Source: CAVQRB01 sp963715055
GTDB lineage: Bacteria > Pseudomonadota > Alphaproteobacteria > Rhodobacterales > Rhodobacteraceae
DNA length: 64,000 nucleotides
Direction of reading: 5' to 3'
NCBI GenBank assembly: GCA_963715055.1
Contig: CAVQRB010000018.1
Span: 434,001 to 498,000, forward strand
The position numbers and the translations under genes were made by a program. Below, one piece after another: positions 9,797 to 19,041 of the stretch; the stretch's first letter is position 1; every line of letters starts with the position of its first letter. The notes beneath the pieces were generated by a model. The model saw only the letters and a program-made list of their open reading frames with translations. It was not told where the DNA came from and did not search any database.

Positions 9797-10083
9797 GCTG
9801 CACCTTCTACGACGATGATGACGCTGTCCGCGTTGCGTCGGCGGATCTCTGCGACTTCCTGGTATTCGGGGTCGTTGTAAGCGGCCAGAGCCGCCTCATA
9901 CGACGGAAATTCGATGACCACATGGCGCTCGAGGCTTTCGCCTTCCATGACCTGCGCCTGCCCTCCGCGAATGACGAACGTGCCGCCCAAGGCTTTTAGG
10001 ATCGGCGTATCCCGCTCGATGTATTCCTTGTAGGCTTCGGGGTTTCGCACCGTGACGTGGGCGACAATGTATCCCTTGGGCAT
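9793..10083 (-). CDS. DUF1330 domain protein
   Basis: A 96-residue cytoplasmic protein of the DUF1330 (dimeric alpha-beta barrel) family, recognised from MPKGYIVAHVTVRNPEAYKEY and the later SLERHVVIEFPSYEAALA motif. The biochemical role of the family is not established. It is placed between the binding protein and permease genes of the minus-strand transporter and overlaps the permease by 4 bases, so it is probably co-translated with it. Confidence 0.88.
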   Translation of the reverse strand: MPKGYIVAHVTVRNPEAYKEYIERDTPILKALGGTFVIRGGQAQVMEGESLERHVVIEFPSYEAALAAYNDPEYQEVAEIRRRNADSVIIVVEGAA

Positions 10084-10112
10084 GCTCTGTCCTTATGGTC
10101 CTTCGGGTGGTA

Positions 10113-10131
10113 GGGGCCCGGCCCGGGCCCC
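10113..10131 (-). other. GC-only hairpin between binding protein and DUF1330 genes
   Basis: GGGGCCCGG (10113-10121), one base, then CCGGGCCCC (10123-10131) form a perfect inverted repeat with no U-tract. In ABC operons a stable hairpin after the binding protein gene often protects the upstream mRNA and lowers downstream expression; that role is inferred. A second palindrome, GCTCTGATCAGAGC, lies just before the binding protein stop at 10144-10157. Confidence 0.6.
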
Positions 10132-10157
10132 CACCGATATCAGGCTCTGATCAGAGC

Positions 10158-11264
<1,107 letters not shown>

Positions 11265-11378
11265 TAAGTCGTCTCCCAATTATCTGCCCGTTTGGGTGAT
11301 GAGCCATGCGGCAACGGGCTTGGCCACGCGGCTCTCATTGGTCGTGTCAATCGTCACGACGTGTCGTGCACGGCGCCT

Positions 11379-12479
11379 TCAGGCGTCCAGCGCACGGCAA
11401 TCTTGTGGCAGCCAGCCGATTTCAATGGTCTGGCCGGGGGTCAGGCGCGTCACATCCGGTGCGTTCCGTGTCTTGATGACGAAATCATCGGTACCTGCAA
11501 CGCGCAGGCGGGTGCGGAAGATGTCGCCCATGTAGATGAATTCCAGAACTTCGGCCTTGAGCGTATGCGCATCCGCCTGCAGCCGCTCCTTGTTGTACTC
11601 GACCCGTTCGGGCCGGATCGACACGCGGGTGCGCTCTCCCGGCTTGCTCACGTTAACCGGCTTGGCGTCGATCAAGTCGCCGCCGTCAAGCTGAACAACG
11701 GCCGTGCCGCCCTTGATCTCCTTGACCACGCCTTCGAGCGTGTTGTTCTCACCGATGAACTGCGCCACGAAGCTGTTCTCCGGCTCCTCGTAAAGCTTGT
11801 CGGGCGGTGCCAACTGCTGGATGCGGCCATCGTCGAAGACCGCGACCCGGTCCGACATGGTGAGTGCTTCGGTCTGGTCGTGGGTCACGTAGACCACGGT
11901 GATGCCAAGGTCATGCGCCAGCTTGGTGATCTCGAACTGCAGCGTTTCACGCAGCTGCTTGTCGAGTGCGCCGAGCGGCTCGTCCATCAACACCAGTTCC
12001 GGCTCGAAGACCAGCGCGCGCGACAGGGCGATCCGTTGCTGCTGTCCGCCCGAAAGCTGTGATGGACGGCGACCGGCGAAAGCACCCATTTGCACCATGT
12101 CGAGCGCCCGCTTGATCTTGGCCTCGCGGTCGGACTTGCCGATCTTGCGGACCTCGAGCGGAAAGGAGAGGTTTTCGGCCACGGTCATGTGGGGAAAAAG
12201 CGCGTAGTTCTGGAACACCATGCCGATGCCGCGCTTGTGCGGCGGGATGTTGTTGATCGACACGCCATCAAGGCGAATATCGCCGTTGGTGGCGGTTTCG
12301 AAGCCGGCCAGCATCATCAGACATGTGGTCTTGCCCGAGCCCGAGGGTCCGAGCATCGTGAGAAACTCGCCCTTGGGCATGAAAAGGTTGAGATCCTTGA
12401 CGACGAGATTCTCGCCGTCGTAGCTCTTTTGAACCCGTTCGAATTCCACGAACGCGTCAGTATTCGATGTTTTGGCCAA
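11379..12479 (-). CDS. ABC transporter ATP-binding protein, PotA type
   Basis: A 366-residue ATPase with Walker A (LGPSGSGKTTCLMMLAG at about residues 41-57), signature motif and Walker B (LSGGQQQRIALSRALVFEP, then LVLMDEP), and a C-terminal TOBE domain (RVSIRPERVEY). It energises the minus-strand transporter; its gene is first in that operon. The region 12480-12608 upstream should hold the operon promoter, before the terminator of the aminotransferase gene. Confidence 0.93.
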   Translation of the reverse strand: MAKTSNTDAFVEFERVQKSYDGENLVVKDLNLFMPKGEFLTMLGPSGSGKTTCLMMLAGFETATNGDIRLDGVSINNIPPHKRGIGMVFQNYALFPHMTVAENLSFPLEVRKIGKSDREAKIKRALDMVQMGAFAGRRPSQLSGGQQQRIALSRALVFEPELVLMDEPLGALDKQLRETLQFEITKLAHDLGITVVYVTHDQTEALTMSDRVAVFDDGRIQQLAPPDKLYEEPENSFVAQFIGENNTLEGVVKEIKGGTAVVQLDGGDLIDAKPVNVSKPGERTRVSIRPERVEYNKERLQADAHTLKAEVLEFIYMGDIFRTRLRVAGTDDFVIKTRNAPDVTRLTPGQTIEIGWLPQDCRALDA

Positions 12480-12610
12480 AATTGGCTCCCCGTTTCGACT
12501 GGCAGTTTTCTGCGCTCATTGTCCACAGGGTAACACCATAAAGGCGTCAAGGTGCAAGTCGTTACATAATCCGGACGACTTATTGGGCCCAATACGGGAA
12601 AATCACAAAG

Positions 12611-12646
12611 AAAACCGGCAAAAGGGAGGCCCTTTGCCGGTTTTTT
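12611..12646 (-). terminator. Rho-independent terminator of the aminotransferase gene
   Basis: AAACCGGCAAAAGGG, a 3-base loop, then CCCTTTGCCGGTTT form a stem with one bulged A, flanked by T runs on both strands (TTTTTT at 12641-12646 on plus, TTTTC on minus). It lies just past the aminotransferase stop on the minus strand and insulates the following ABC operon. Confidence 0.85.
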
Positions 12647-12695
12647 CCTCCGAATTCGGAACAAACCTCCGATCCGTTGCCCTAGGCAGACTGGA

Positions 12696-14093
12696 TCAGG
12701 AGGCCGCCTTCAGCATGTCCTTGTCCTTGAGTTGCGCATAGGTCTCGTCCAGAGCCTTGCGGGCGCGCTCAATGAAGACGTCGATTTCTTCGGGTTCGAT
12801 GATCAGCGGCGGCGAGATGATCATCCGGTCGCCGACGTGGCGCATGACCAGATTATTCGCAAAACACCGTTCCCGGCACATGTAGCCGACGGTTCCCGCA
12901 TCCGATGCAAATTTCGCGCGGCTCTCCTTGTGCGGCGTCAGGGGCAGCGATGCCATCATGCCCTTGATATTTACCTCGCCTACCAGCGGATGATCTCTCA
13001 GGGTTTCGAGGCCGGCCTTCAGGGCCGGGCCGCCGACATTGTTCACCCTGTCCAGGATCTTTTCATCCTGGAGGATGCGCAGGTTCTCGAGGGCTACGGC
13101 CGCTGCGACCGGGTGACCGGAGTATGTGTAGCCGTGGTTGAACTCGGTCGCGTTGATGACTTCCGCCACCTCGTCGCAGACGATCGACCCACCGATCGGC
13201 TGGTAGCCTGACGACAGGCCCTTGGCGATGGTCATGATATGCGGCCGGATGCCCATGGTCTGGCTGCCGAACCAGTTGCCGGTCCGACCGAAGCCGCAGA
13301 TCACTTCGTCCGCGATCAGCAGGATTTCGTATTTGTCGATGATGCGCTGGATTTCCGGCCAGTAGGTGTCGGGCGGAATGATCACGCCACCTGCGCCCTG
13401 GATCGGCTCGGCGATGAAGGCCGCGACATTGTCCTCGCCAAGCTCCAGAATCTTCGCTTCCAGCTCCTGCGCACGCGCAAGCCCGAAAGCCTCGCGGGTC
13501 ATGTCGCCGCCCTCGGACCACCAGTCAGGCTGGTTGATGTGGTGAATGCCCGGGATCGGCATGCCGCCCTGCGCATGCATGTAGCTCATCCCGCCCAGAG
13601 AGCCCGCGCCGACCGTGGAGCCGTGGTAGCCGTTCTTGCGGCTGATGATGTGAGATTTGGACGGTTTGCCCTTTTCCGCCCAATAGGTGCGCACCATGCG
13701 CAGGTTCGTGTCATTGGCCTCCGACCCCGATCCGGCAAAGAAGATATGATTGAGATCACCCGGCGCGAGTTTGGCAATCTCTTGCGCCAGCGCGATTGCC
13801 GGGACATGGGTCGTCATGAAGAATGTGTTATAAAACGGAAGTTCCATCATCTGGCGGGCGGCGACTTCGGCCATCTCGGGGCGACCGTAGCCGATGTTCA
13901 CGCACCAGAGACCGGCCATGGCATCGAGGATCTGGTTTCCCTCGCTGTCCGTGAGGTAGACGCCCTTGGCCCGGGTGATGACGCGCGCGCCTTTCTTGGC
14001 CAGTTCGTCGTTGGTCGTGAACGGATGCATGTGGTGGGCCGCGTCGAGCGCTTGAAGCTCCGCCGTCGGCATGTGATTGGAAATTACGGTCAT
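12696..14093 (-). CDS. class III pyridoxal-phosphate aminotransferase, putrescine:pyruvate type (SpuC-like)
   Basis: A 465-residue cytoplasmic omega-aminotransferase. It has GSEANDTNLRMVRTYW (about residues 117-132), the cofactor-stacking region NGYHGSTVGAGS, the Asp of LLIADEVICGFGRTG (pyridine nitrogen ligand), and the catalytic Lys in IMTIAKGLSSGYQP. Close relatives act on putrescine, other polyamines or beta-alanine with pyruvate; the polyamine transporters on both sides favour an amine. Start: a good promoter places transcription at about 14137, which makes the GTG at 14135 nearly leaderless although AGGAGG precedes it, so I prefer the ATG at 14093. The 14-residue longer form cannot be excluded. 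Confidence 0.9.
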   Translation of the reverse strand: MTVISNHMPTAELQALDAAHHMHPFTTNDELAKKGARVITRAKGVYLTDSEGNQILDAMAGLWCVNIGYGRPEMAEVAARQMMELPFYNTFFMTTHVPAIALAQEIAKLAPGDLNHIFFAGSGSEANDTNLRMVRTYWAEKGKPSKSHIISRKNGYHGSTVGAGSLGGMSYMHAQGGMPIPGIHHINQPDWWSEGGDMTREAFGLARAQELEAKILELGEDNVAAFIAEPIQGAGGVIIPPDTYWPEIQRIIDKYEILLIADEVICGFGRTGNWFGSQTMGIRPHIMTIAKGLSSGYQPIGGSIVCDEVAEVINATEFNHGYTYSGHPVAAAVALENLRILQDEKILDRVNNVGGPALKAGLETLRDHPLVGEVNIKGMMASLPLTPHKESRAKFASDAGTVGYMCRERCFANNLVMRHVGDRMIISPPLIIEPEEIDVFIERARKALDETYAQLKDKDMLKAAS

Positions 14094-14143
14094 GAGACAC
14101 CCGCTTGTTTGAGGGGAAGACTGCGTCTGGCGCACTGCCTCCT

Positions 14144-14171
14144 AAAATATGATCAAATTTTTTCCTGTCAA
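14144..14171 (-). promoter_or_regulatory. sigma70-type promoter with overlapping operator candidate for the aminotransferase gene
   Basis: On the minus strand TTGACA (14171-14166) and TATTTT (14149-14144) are separated by 16 bases, a near-consensus promoter. The spacer contains TTTGATCA. The plus-strand 10-mer TGATCAAATT at 14150-14159 recurs exactly at 14970-14979 in the gntR/potF intergenic region, so it is a candidate site for the GntR regulator encoded between them. Confidence 0.65.
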
Positions 14172-14176
14172 TCGAA

Positions 14177-14866
14177 TCACGCGTGCGGCATTGCCGCATC
14201 CAGAGATGCCCGAATTTGCAGCATGCCCTGATGGACGTCCTCCGCGATGGTGCGCGCAGCAGCTTCGGTATCGCGCCGCTTCAGCGCCTTGAGCAGGTCA
14301 GCGTGTTTGTCCGGCAGGTTCATGGTCCCATACCGGCCGCAGACAACCCGCAGTGAGGGTCCGAACCGCAGCCACAGACGATCCACAGTTTCCGCGAGAA
14401 TCGGCGCGTTCGCTGCGGCATAGAGCACGGCATGAAACTGGTAGTTATGGATAAGATAGGCCTGAATGTCCCCTTGCGTGATCGCTGCATTGAGTGCCTC
14501 GTCCTCTTTATGGAGCGCATCGAACACTGAGGTATCGATACGGGAAACGGCCCGCCTCGCCAGTTCCGGTTCGAGAGATTGTCTCATGAAATCAAGCTGA
14601 TCAATGCAGGATGTGCTCAGTTGGGGCACGATCACACGGCGATTGCCCTGCATGCTGAGCGCCCCTTCCGATGTCAGGCGCCTGATGGCCTCGCGCACAG
14701 GGGTCATGCCTGTGCCGAGGTCTTCGGTCAGGCCCTGGATCGTGACCGCCTGACCGGGGGCCAGATCGCCGAAAAGCACCTTCGCGCGCAGGGTTTCATA
14801 GGCAGATTGATGCGCCGGGCGCTTGGTCGCTTGGATCTCGTCGGCGGCTGCCGAATTTCTGAGCAT
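14177..14866 (-). CDS. GntR-family transcriptional regulator, FCD type
   Basis: A 229-residue regulator. The N-terminal winged helix (SAYETLRAKVLFGDLAPGQ, then LGTGMTPVREAIRRLTSEGAL at about residues 50-70) is the GntR signature, and the C-terminal all-helical FCD domain has metal/ligand-binding His and Asp positions (HNYQFHAVLYAAA; KHADLLKALKRRD). FCD regulators sense organic acids or amine-derived metabolites. It lies between the aminotransferase and potF-type genes, so it most likely controls polyamine uptake and breakdown here. Start at ATG 14866; AAGGA lies 12 bases upstream, so the ribosome site is weak. Confidence 0.9.
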   Translation of the reverse strand: MLRNSAAADEIQATKRPAHQSAYETLRAKVLFGDLAPGQAVTIQGLTEDLGTGMTPVREAIRRLTSEGALSMQGNRRVIVPQLSTSCIDQLDFMRQSLEPELARRAVSRIDTSVFDALHKEDEALNAAITQGDIQAYLIHNYQFHAVLYAAANAPILAETVDRLWLRFGPSLRVVCGRYGTMNLPDKHADLLKALKRRDTEAAARTIAEDVHQGMLQIRASLDAAMPHA

Positions 14867-14919
14867 TTCGCGTCGTTGTCCTTACGGAATGTCATGCAAG
14901 GTTCACGATGTCTTGCACA

Positions 14920-14979
14920 GTGATTGATCACGTGAAAGCATAAAGTATCTTGCCCAATCTGGCAAAACTTGATCAAATT
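14920..14979. promoter_or_regulatory. operator candidates in gntR/potF intergenic region
   Basis: Between the divergent gntR (start 14866) and potF-type (start 15026) genes are three inverted repeats: GTGAT-TG-ATCAC (14920-14931), TTGCC-N6-GGCAA (14950-14965) and TTGATCAA (14969-14976). The last is part of the 10-mer TGATCAAATT shared with the aminotransferase promoter. The arrangement suits a repressor that controls both directions. Confidence 0.5.
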
Positions 14980-15025
14980 GAGCGTGAATCGGGATAAACC
15001 CGGTCACACAACGGGAGTATGAACA

Positions 15026-16108
15026 ATGAAATCACTGATGCTGAGCAGCGCGGCGCTCGCGCTGATTGCCACGGGTGCGGTCGCCGAAGAGGTCCGGGTC
15101 TACAACTGGTCCGACTATATCGACGAATCCCTGCTGGCGAAATTCGAGGAAGAAACTGGGATCGACCTGATCTATGACGTCTTCGACAGCAACGAAGTGC
15201 TTGAAACCAAACTGCTTGCGGGTGGCTCGGGCTACGATGTCGTGGTGCCTTCCGGCACCTTCCTGCAGCGCCAGATCGTTGCCGGTGCGTTCCAGAAACT
15301 CGACCCGGCGAAACTTCCCAACCTCGAGAACATGTGGGACGAGATCAATGAACGCGTGGCAAAATACGACCCCGGTAACCAATATGCCATCAACTACATG
15401 TGGGGCACGACCGGTATCGGTGTGAACCTCGGCAAGGTTAAGGAAGCGCTTGGCGAGGATGCCCCAATTGACTCTCTCGCGCTGATTTTCGATCCGGCAA
15501 ACATGGAAAAACTGGCGTCCTGCGGCGTTCAGGTTCTGGACGCGCCGGCTGAGATGATCCCGGCGGCGCTGCAGTACATGGGTGAGGATCCCGACAGCCA
15601 GGATCCGGACGTGATCGCAAAGACCGAGGAGGTTTTCCTCGCGGTTCGGCCCTATATCCAGAAATTCAACAGTTCCGAATACATCAATGCGCTGGCAAAC
15701 GGTGATATCTGCGTGGCCTTCGGCTGGTCGGGTGACATCCTGCAGGCGCGCGACCGGGCCGCAGAAGCCAACAACGGCGTCGAGATCGCCTATCATGCGC
15801 CGACCGAAGGTGCGCTGATGTGGTTCGACAACATGGCGATCCCGGTGGATGCCCCGAACCCCGATGGGGCGCACAAGTTCCTGAACTTCATCATGGACCC
15901 GCAGAACATGGCGGCGGCCTCGAACTACGTCTATTACGCCAACGGCAACAAGGCGAGCCAGGAGTTTCTGGTTGAGGACGTGATCGGCGATACGGCCATC
16001 TACCCGGATGAAGCGACACTTGAAAACCTCTACACGACAACGCCTTACGACTCGAAAGTCCAGCGTGTCGTGACCCGGCTCTGGACCAAGGTCAAATCCG
16101 GAACCTGA
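15026..16108 (+). CDS. potF: putrescine-class periplasmic binding protein (PotF-like)
   Basis: A 360-residue solute-binding protein with signal peptide MKSLMLSSAALALIATGAVA, then EEVRVYNWSDYIDESLLAKF, the standard opening of PotF/PotD proteins, GSGYDVVVPSGTFLQRQ, MWGTTGIGVN and AFGWSGDILQARDRA, which line the polyamine site. It feeds the potGHI-type transporter encoded downstream. GGGAG precedes the ATG. A strong terminator follows the gene, so binding protein mRNA is expected in excess over that of the membrane subunits. Confidence 0.93.
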   Translation: MKSLMLSSAALALIATGAVAEEVRVYNWSDYIDESLLAKFEEETGIDLIYDVFDSNEVLETKLLAGGSGYDVVVPSGTFLQRQIVAGAFQKLDPAKLPNLENMWDEINERVAKYDPGNQYAINYMWGTTGIGVNLGKVKEALGEDAPIDSLALIFDPANMEKLASCGVQVLDAPAEMIPAALQYMGEDPDSQDPDVIAKTEEVFLAVRPYIQKFNSSEYINALANGDICVAFGWSGDILQARDRAAEANNGVEIAYHAPTEGALMWFDNMAIPVDAPNPDGAHKFLNFIMDPQNMAAASNYVYYANGNKASQEFLVEDVIGDTAIYPDEATLENLYTTTPYDSKVQRVVTRLWTKVKSGT

Positions 16109-16120
16109 GACCAGCAAGAC

Positions 16121-16149
16121 AAGGGCGGAGCAGATTGCTCCGCCCTTTT
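16121..16149 (+). terminator. intra-operon terminator after potF
   Basis: AAGGGCGGAGCA (16121-16132), loop GAT, TGCTCCGCCCTT (16136-16147) followed by T residues form a perfect 12-bp stem with a U-tract. It lies between potF and the ATPase gene, whose only transcript is otherwise from the same promoter, so it probably works by partial readthrough. Confidence 0.88.
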
Positions 16150-16186
16150 TCGAATGATCGCCAACACGGCGGATGAAGGACATGAC

Positions 16187-17314
16187 GTGAATCAGACCGT
16201 CTTTGCCCCCTGGGAAGATCCCAACGAAAAGCCTTTGATCAGTTTCAAGAACGTCACGAAGCGGTTCGGTGATTTCATCGCCATCGACGATCTGACCCTG
16301 GACATCTACACTCAGGAGTTCTTCGCCCTTCTGGGCCCGTCCGGTTGCGGCAAGACGACCATGATGCGGATGCTCGCAGGATTCGAATCGCCTACCAAAG
16401 GTGTGATCGAACTCGCAGGTCAGAACATCGCGCCGATCCCGCCGAACAAGCGCGCGGTGAACATGATGTTCCAGTCTTATGCCCTTTTCCCGCATCTGAC
16501 GGTCTATGACAACATCGCCTTCGGCTTGCGCCGCGGCAACATGCCGAAGAACGATATCGATGATCGTGTCAACGAGATGCTCAAACTGACCCGGCTCGAG
16601 AAATTCGCAAGCCGCAAACCGCATCAGATCTCCGGCGGCCAGCGTCAACGGGTTGCTCTTGCCCGCAGTCTGGCGAAAGCACCGAAACTTCTGCTGCTCG
16701 ATGAGCCGCTCGGCGCGCTCGATGCGAAATTGCGCCAGGCCACGCAGTTCGAACTGATGGACATCCAGGAAAAGACCGGCACCACTTTCGTGATCGTGAC
16801 CCACGACCAGGAAGAAGCGATGACGGTGGCCAGCCGCGTCGCCGTCATGGACGAAGGCCGGATCATACAGGTCGCAACGCCGCAACGTATCTACGAGATG
16901 CCCGAGAGCGTCTATGTCGCGGACTTCATCGGTGAAGTGAACATCATCCGGGCCAAGGCGAAACCCGCAGGTGAGAACAAGTATCATCTCACGTGGAGCG
17001 ATAACCAGCCGCCGCTGACCGCGATGTCAGAACGCCCCTTCTCGGAAGGCGATGACTGTGCCCTCGCGATCCGGCCCGAGAAGATCGCCATCAACGCGGA
17101 GCGCCCCGCGGATGCCGACAACGCCATCCAGGGAAAGGTGCACGACATCGCCTACCTCGGCAATCTCTCGACCTATCATGTCGAACTGCCGGGCGGTCAG
17201 ATGGTCAAGGCTCAAACGGCGAATACCCGGCGGGTGTCGCGACGGTCCTTCACCTGGGAAGACACCGTGTGGATCAGCTGGACCGCTACCGCCGGCGTTC
17301 TGCTGGCCGAATGA
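16187..17314 (+). CDS. potG: polyamine ABC transporter ATP-binding protein (PotG-like)
   Basis: A 375-residue ATPase: Walker A LLGPSGCGKTTMMRMLAG, Q-loop in MFQSYALFPHLTVYDNIAFG, signature ISGGQRQRVALARSL, Walker B LLLLDEP, D-loop LGALDAKL, switch His in VTHDQEEA, and a TOBE domain (CALAIRPEKIAI). I prefer the GTG at 16187, which has GAAGGA 6 bases upstream; the in-frame ATG at 16154 sits 5 bases past the terminator T-run with no ribosome site and would add 11 residues. It energises the PotH/PotI-like permeases next to it. Confidence 0.92.
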   Translation: MNQTVFAPWEDPNEKPLISFKNVTKRFGDFIAIDDLTLDIYTQEFFALLGPSGCGKTTMMRMLAGFESPTKGVIELAGQNIAPIPPNKRAVNMMFQSYALFPHLTVYDNIAFGLRRGNMPKNDIDDRVNEMLKLTRLEKFASRKPHQISGGQRQRVALARSLAKAPKLLLLDEPLGALDAKLRQATQFELMDIQEKTGTTFVIVTHDQEEAMTVASRVAVMDEGRIIQVATPQRIYEMPESVYVADFIGEVNIIRAKAKPAGENKYHLTWSDNQPPLTAMSERPFSEGDDCALAIRPEKIAINAERPADADNAIQGKVHDIAYLGNLSTYHVELPGGQMVKAQTANTRRVSRRSFTWEDTVWISWTATAGVLLAE

Positions 17315-17350
17315 ACGGGGAGCCGGAATGAAGAAGGCAGAGGTCTGACC

Positions 17351-18226
17351 ATGCAACGTTTCGCATTGATTGCCGTCCCCTACGCGTGGTTGCTGGCGCT
17401 TTTTCTCATTCCCTTTGCCATCGTTCTGAAGATTTCGCTCTCGGACGTGGCCCTGGCGATCCCGCCCTACACGCCGACACTTGCAAATGGGCTCTCGGAA
17501 TTTCTTGCCGGGCTGGATTTCGACAATTTCGTGTTTCTGGCCGAAGACAGCCTCTATTGGAAAGCCTACCTCAGTTCGCTTCAGATCGCCTTCACGTCGA
17601 CCGTGATCACGCTCTTCGTGGCCTATCCCATCGCCTACGCCATGGCGCGGGCCCCTGAGGAATGGCGCGCGACCCTCATGATGCTGGTGATCCTGCCCTT
17701 CTGGACCTCGTTTCTGATCCGGGTTTACTCGTGGATGGGCATTCTCAGCCAGGAGGGTTTCCTGAACCAGTTCCTGCTCTGGACCGGACTGATCAGCGAA
17801 CCTCTGACAATCCTGAACACCAACACCGCCGTCTACATCGGCATCGTCTATACCTACCTGCCCTTCATGATCCTTCCGATCTACGCAGCGCTCGACAGGC
17901 TCGATGAGTCGCTCATCGAGGCGGCGGAAGACCTCGGGTGTTCGCGTCTGAAAGCCTTCTGGCTGGTCACAATCCCGCTGTCGCGCAATGGCATCATCGC
18001 GGGGTGTTTCCTCGTGTTCATTCCGGCACTCGGTGAGTTCGTCATCCCGTCGCTTCTGGGGGGATCGGAGACGTTGATGATCGGCAAGATTCTCTGGGAA
18101 GAGTTCTTCAACAACCGCGACTGGCCGGTGGCAAGTGCGGTCGCCGTGATCCTGCTGCTGATCCTGATCGTTCCGATCGTGCTCTTTCAGCGGAACCAGC
18201 AAAAACAGTCGGAGGCTGACTCATGA
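17351..18226 (+). CDS. potH: polyamine ABC transporter permease (PotH-like)
   Basis: A 291-residue inner-membrane protein with about six hydrophobic helices (ALIAVPYAWLLALFLIPFAI near the N-terminus) and the LPFWTSFLIRVYSWMGIL segment found in PotB/PotH proteins. The coupling loop LIEAAEDLGCSRLKAFWLVT contacts the ATPase. It ends with a 4-base overlap with the next permease (ATGA). Confidence 0.93.
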   Translation: MQRFALIAVPYAWLLALFLIPFAIVLKISLSDVALAIPPYTPTLANGLSEFLAGLDFDNFVFLAEDSLYWKAYLSSLQIAFTSTVITLFVAYPIAYAMARAPEEWRATLMMLVILPFWTSFLIRVYSWMGILSQEGFLNQFLLWTGLISEPLTILNTNTAVYIGIVYTYLPFMILPIYAALDRLDESLIEAAEDLGCSRLKAFWLVTIPLSRNGIIAGCFLVFIPALGEFVIPSLLGGSETLMIGKILWEEFFNNRDWPVASAVAVILLLILIVPIVLFQRNQQKQSEADS

Positions 18227-19041
18227 ACAGGCTGTCGTGGTTCAATGTCACTGCGCTGACGCTCGGTTTCGCGTTTCTCTACCTGCCGATGCTGATCCTG
18301 ATCATCTACTCCTTCAACGCCAGCAAACTGGTGACCGTCTGGGCCGGATTCTCGACGCAATGGTATGGTGAACTCTTTCGGAACGAAGCCTTCCTAAACG
18401 CCGCCTGGGTCACGATCAAGGTGGCCGTCATGTCGTCCACTCTGGCGACGATCCTCGGCACGATGGCCGCCTATGTCCTTGTGCGCGGCGGGCGTTTTCT
18501 CGGGCGGACCCTTTTTTCAGGCATGATCTATGCGCCGCTGGTCATGCCCGAGGTGATCACCGGCCTTTCCTTGTTGTTGCTCTTCATCGGGATCGGCCTC
18601 GACAGGGGGGTGCTCACAATTGTTTTGGCGCATACGACCTTTTCGATGTGTTACGTTTCGGTCGTGGTGTCGTCGCGACTGATGACGTTCGACCGCTCGC
18701 TGGAAGAGGCGGCGCTGGATCTGGGGTGCTCGTCTTTCGACGCTTTCCGGCTGGTCACCTTGCCGATCATCGCGCCGGCGGTGATTTCCGGTTGGCTGCT
18801 GGCCTTCACGCTCAGTCTCGATGATCTCGTGATTGCATCCTTCACGGCGGGCCCCGCGGCCACGACCTTGCCGATCAAGATATTCTCTGCCGTCCGCCTC
18901 GGTGTGTCGCCCGAGATCAATGCCCTGTCGACGATCATGATCGCGATCGTGACGGTTGGTGTTATCACTGCGTCGCTGATCTCCAAGCAGAATTCGCTGC
19001 GCCAGCAGAAGGACGAACAGGCAGCAGCGCGCGCTGCATGA
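18223..19041 (+). CDS. potI: polyamine ABC transporter permease (PotI-like)
   Basis: A 272-residue partner permease with an N-terminal helix containing FLYLPMLILIIYSFNAS, typical of PotC/PotI, and the EAA loop LEEAALDLGCSSFDAFRLVT. The SFTAGPAATTLPIKIFS stretch is conserved in the class. It starts within the potH stop and its own stop overlaps the FAD oxidoreductase start, so all are co-translated. Confidence 0.93.
   Translation: MNRLSWFNVTALTLGFAFLYLPMLILIIYSFNASKLVTVWAGFSTQWYGELFRNEAFLNAAWVTIKVAVMSSTLATILGTMAAYVLVRGGRFLGRTLFSGMIYAPLVMPEVITGLSLLLLFIGIGLDRGVLTIVLAHTTFSMCYVSVVVSSRLMTFDRSLEEAALDLGCSSFDAFRLVTLPIIAPAVISGWLLAFTLSLDDLVIASFTAGPAATTLPIKIFSAVRLGVSPEINALSTIMIAIVTVGVITASLISKQNSLRQQKDEQAAARAA

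Noticed and set aside
14093..14135. GTG 14135 with AGGAGG as start of the aminotransferase
   Set aside because: The near-consensus promoter puts the transcription start at about 14137, so the AGGAGG would not be in the mRNA. Kept only as an alternative.
15032..16987. A 651-codon open frame on the minus strand
   Set aside because: Antisense to potF and potG, with no recognisable motif and low-complexity composition typical of GC-rich shadows.
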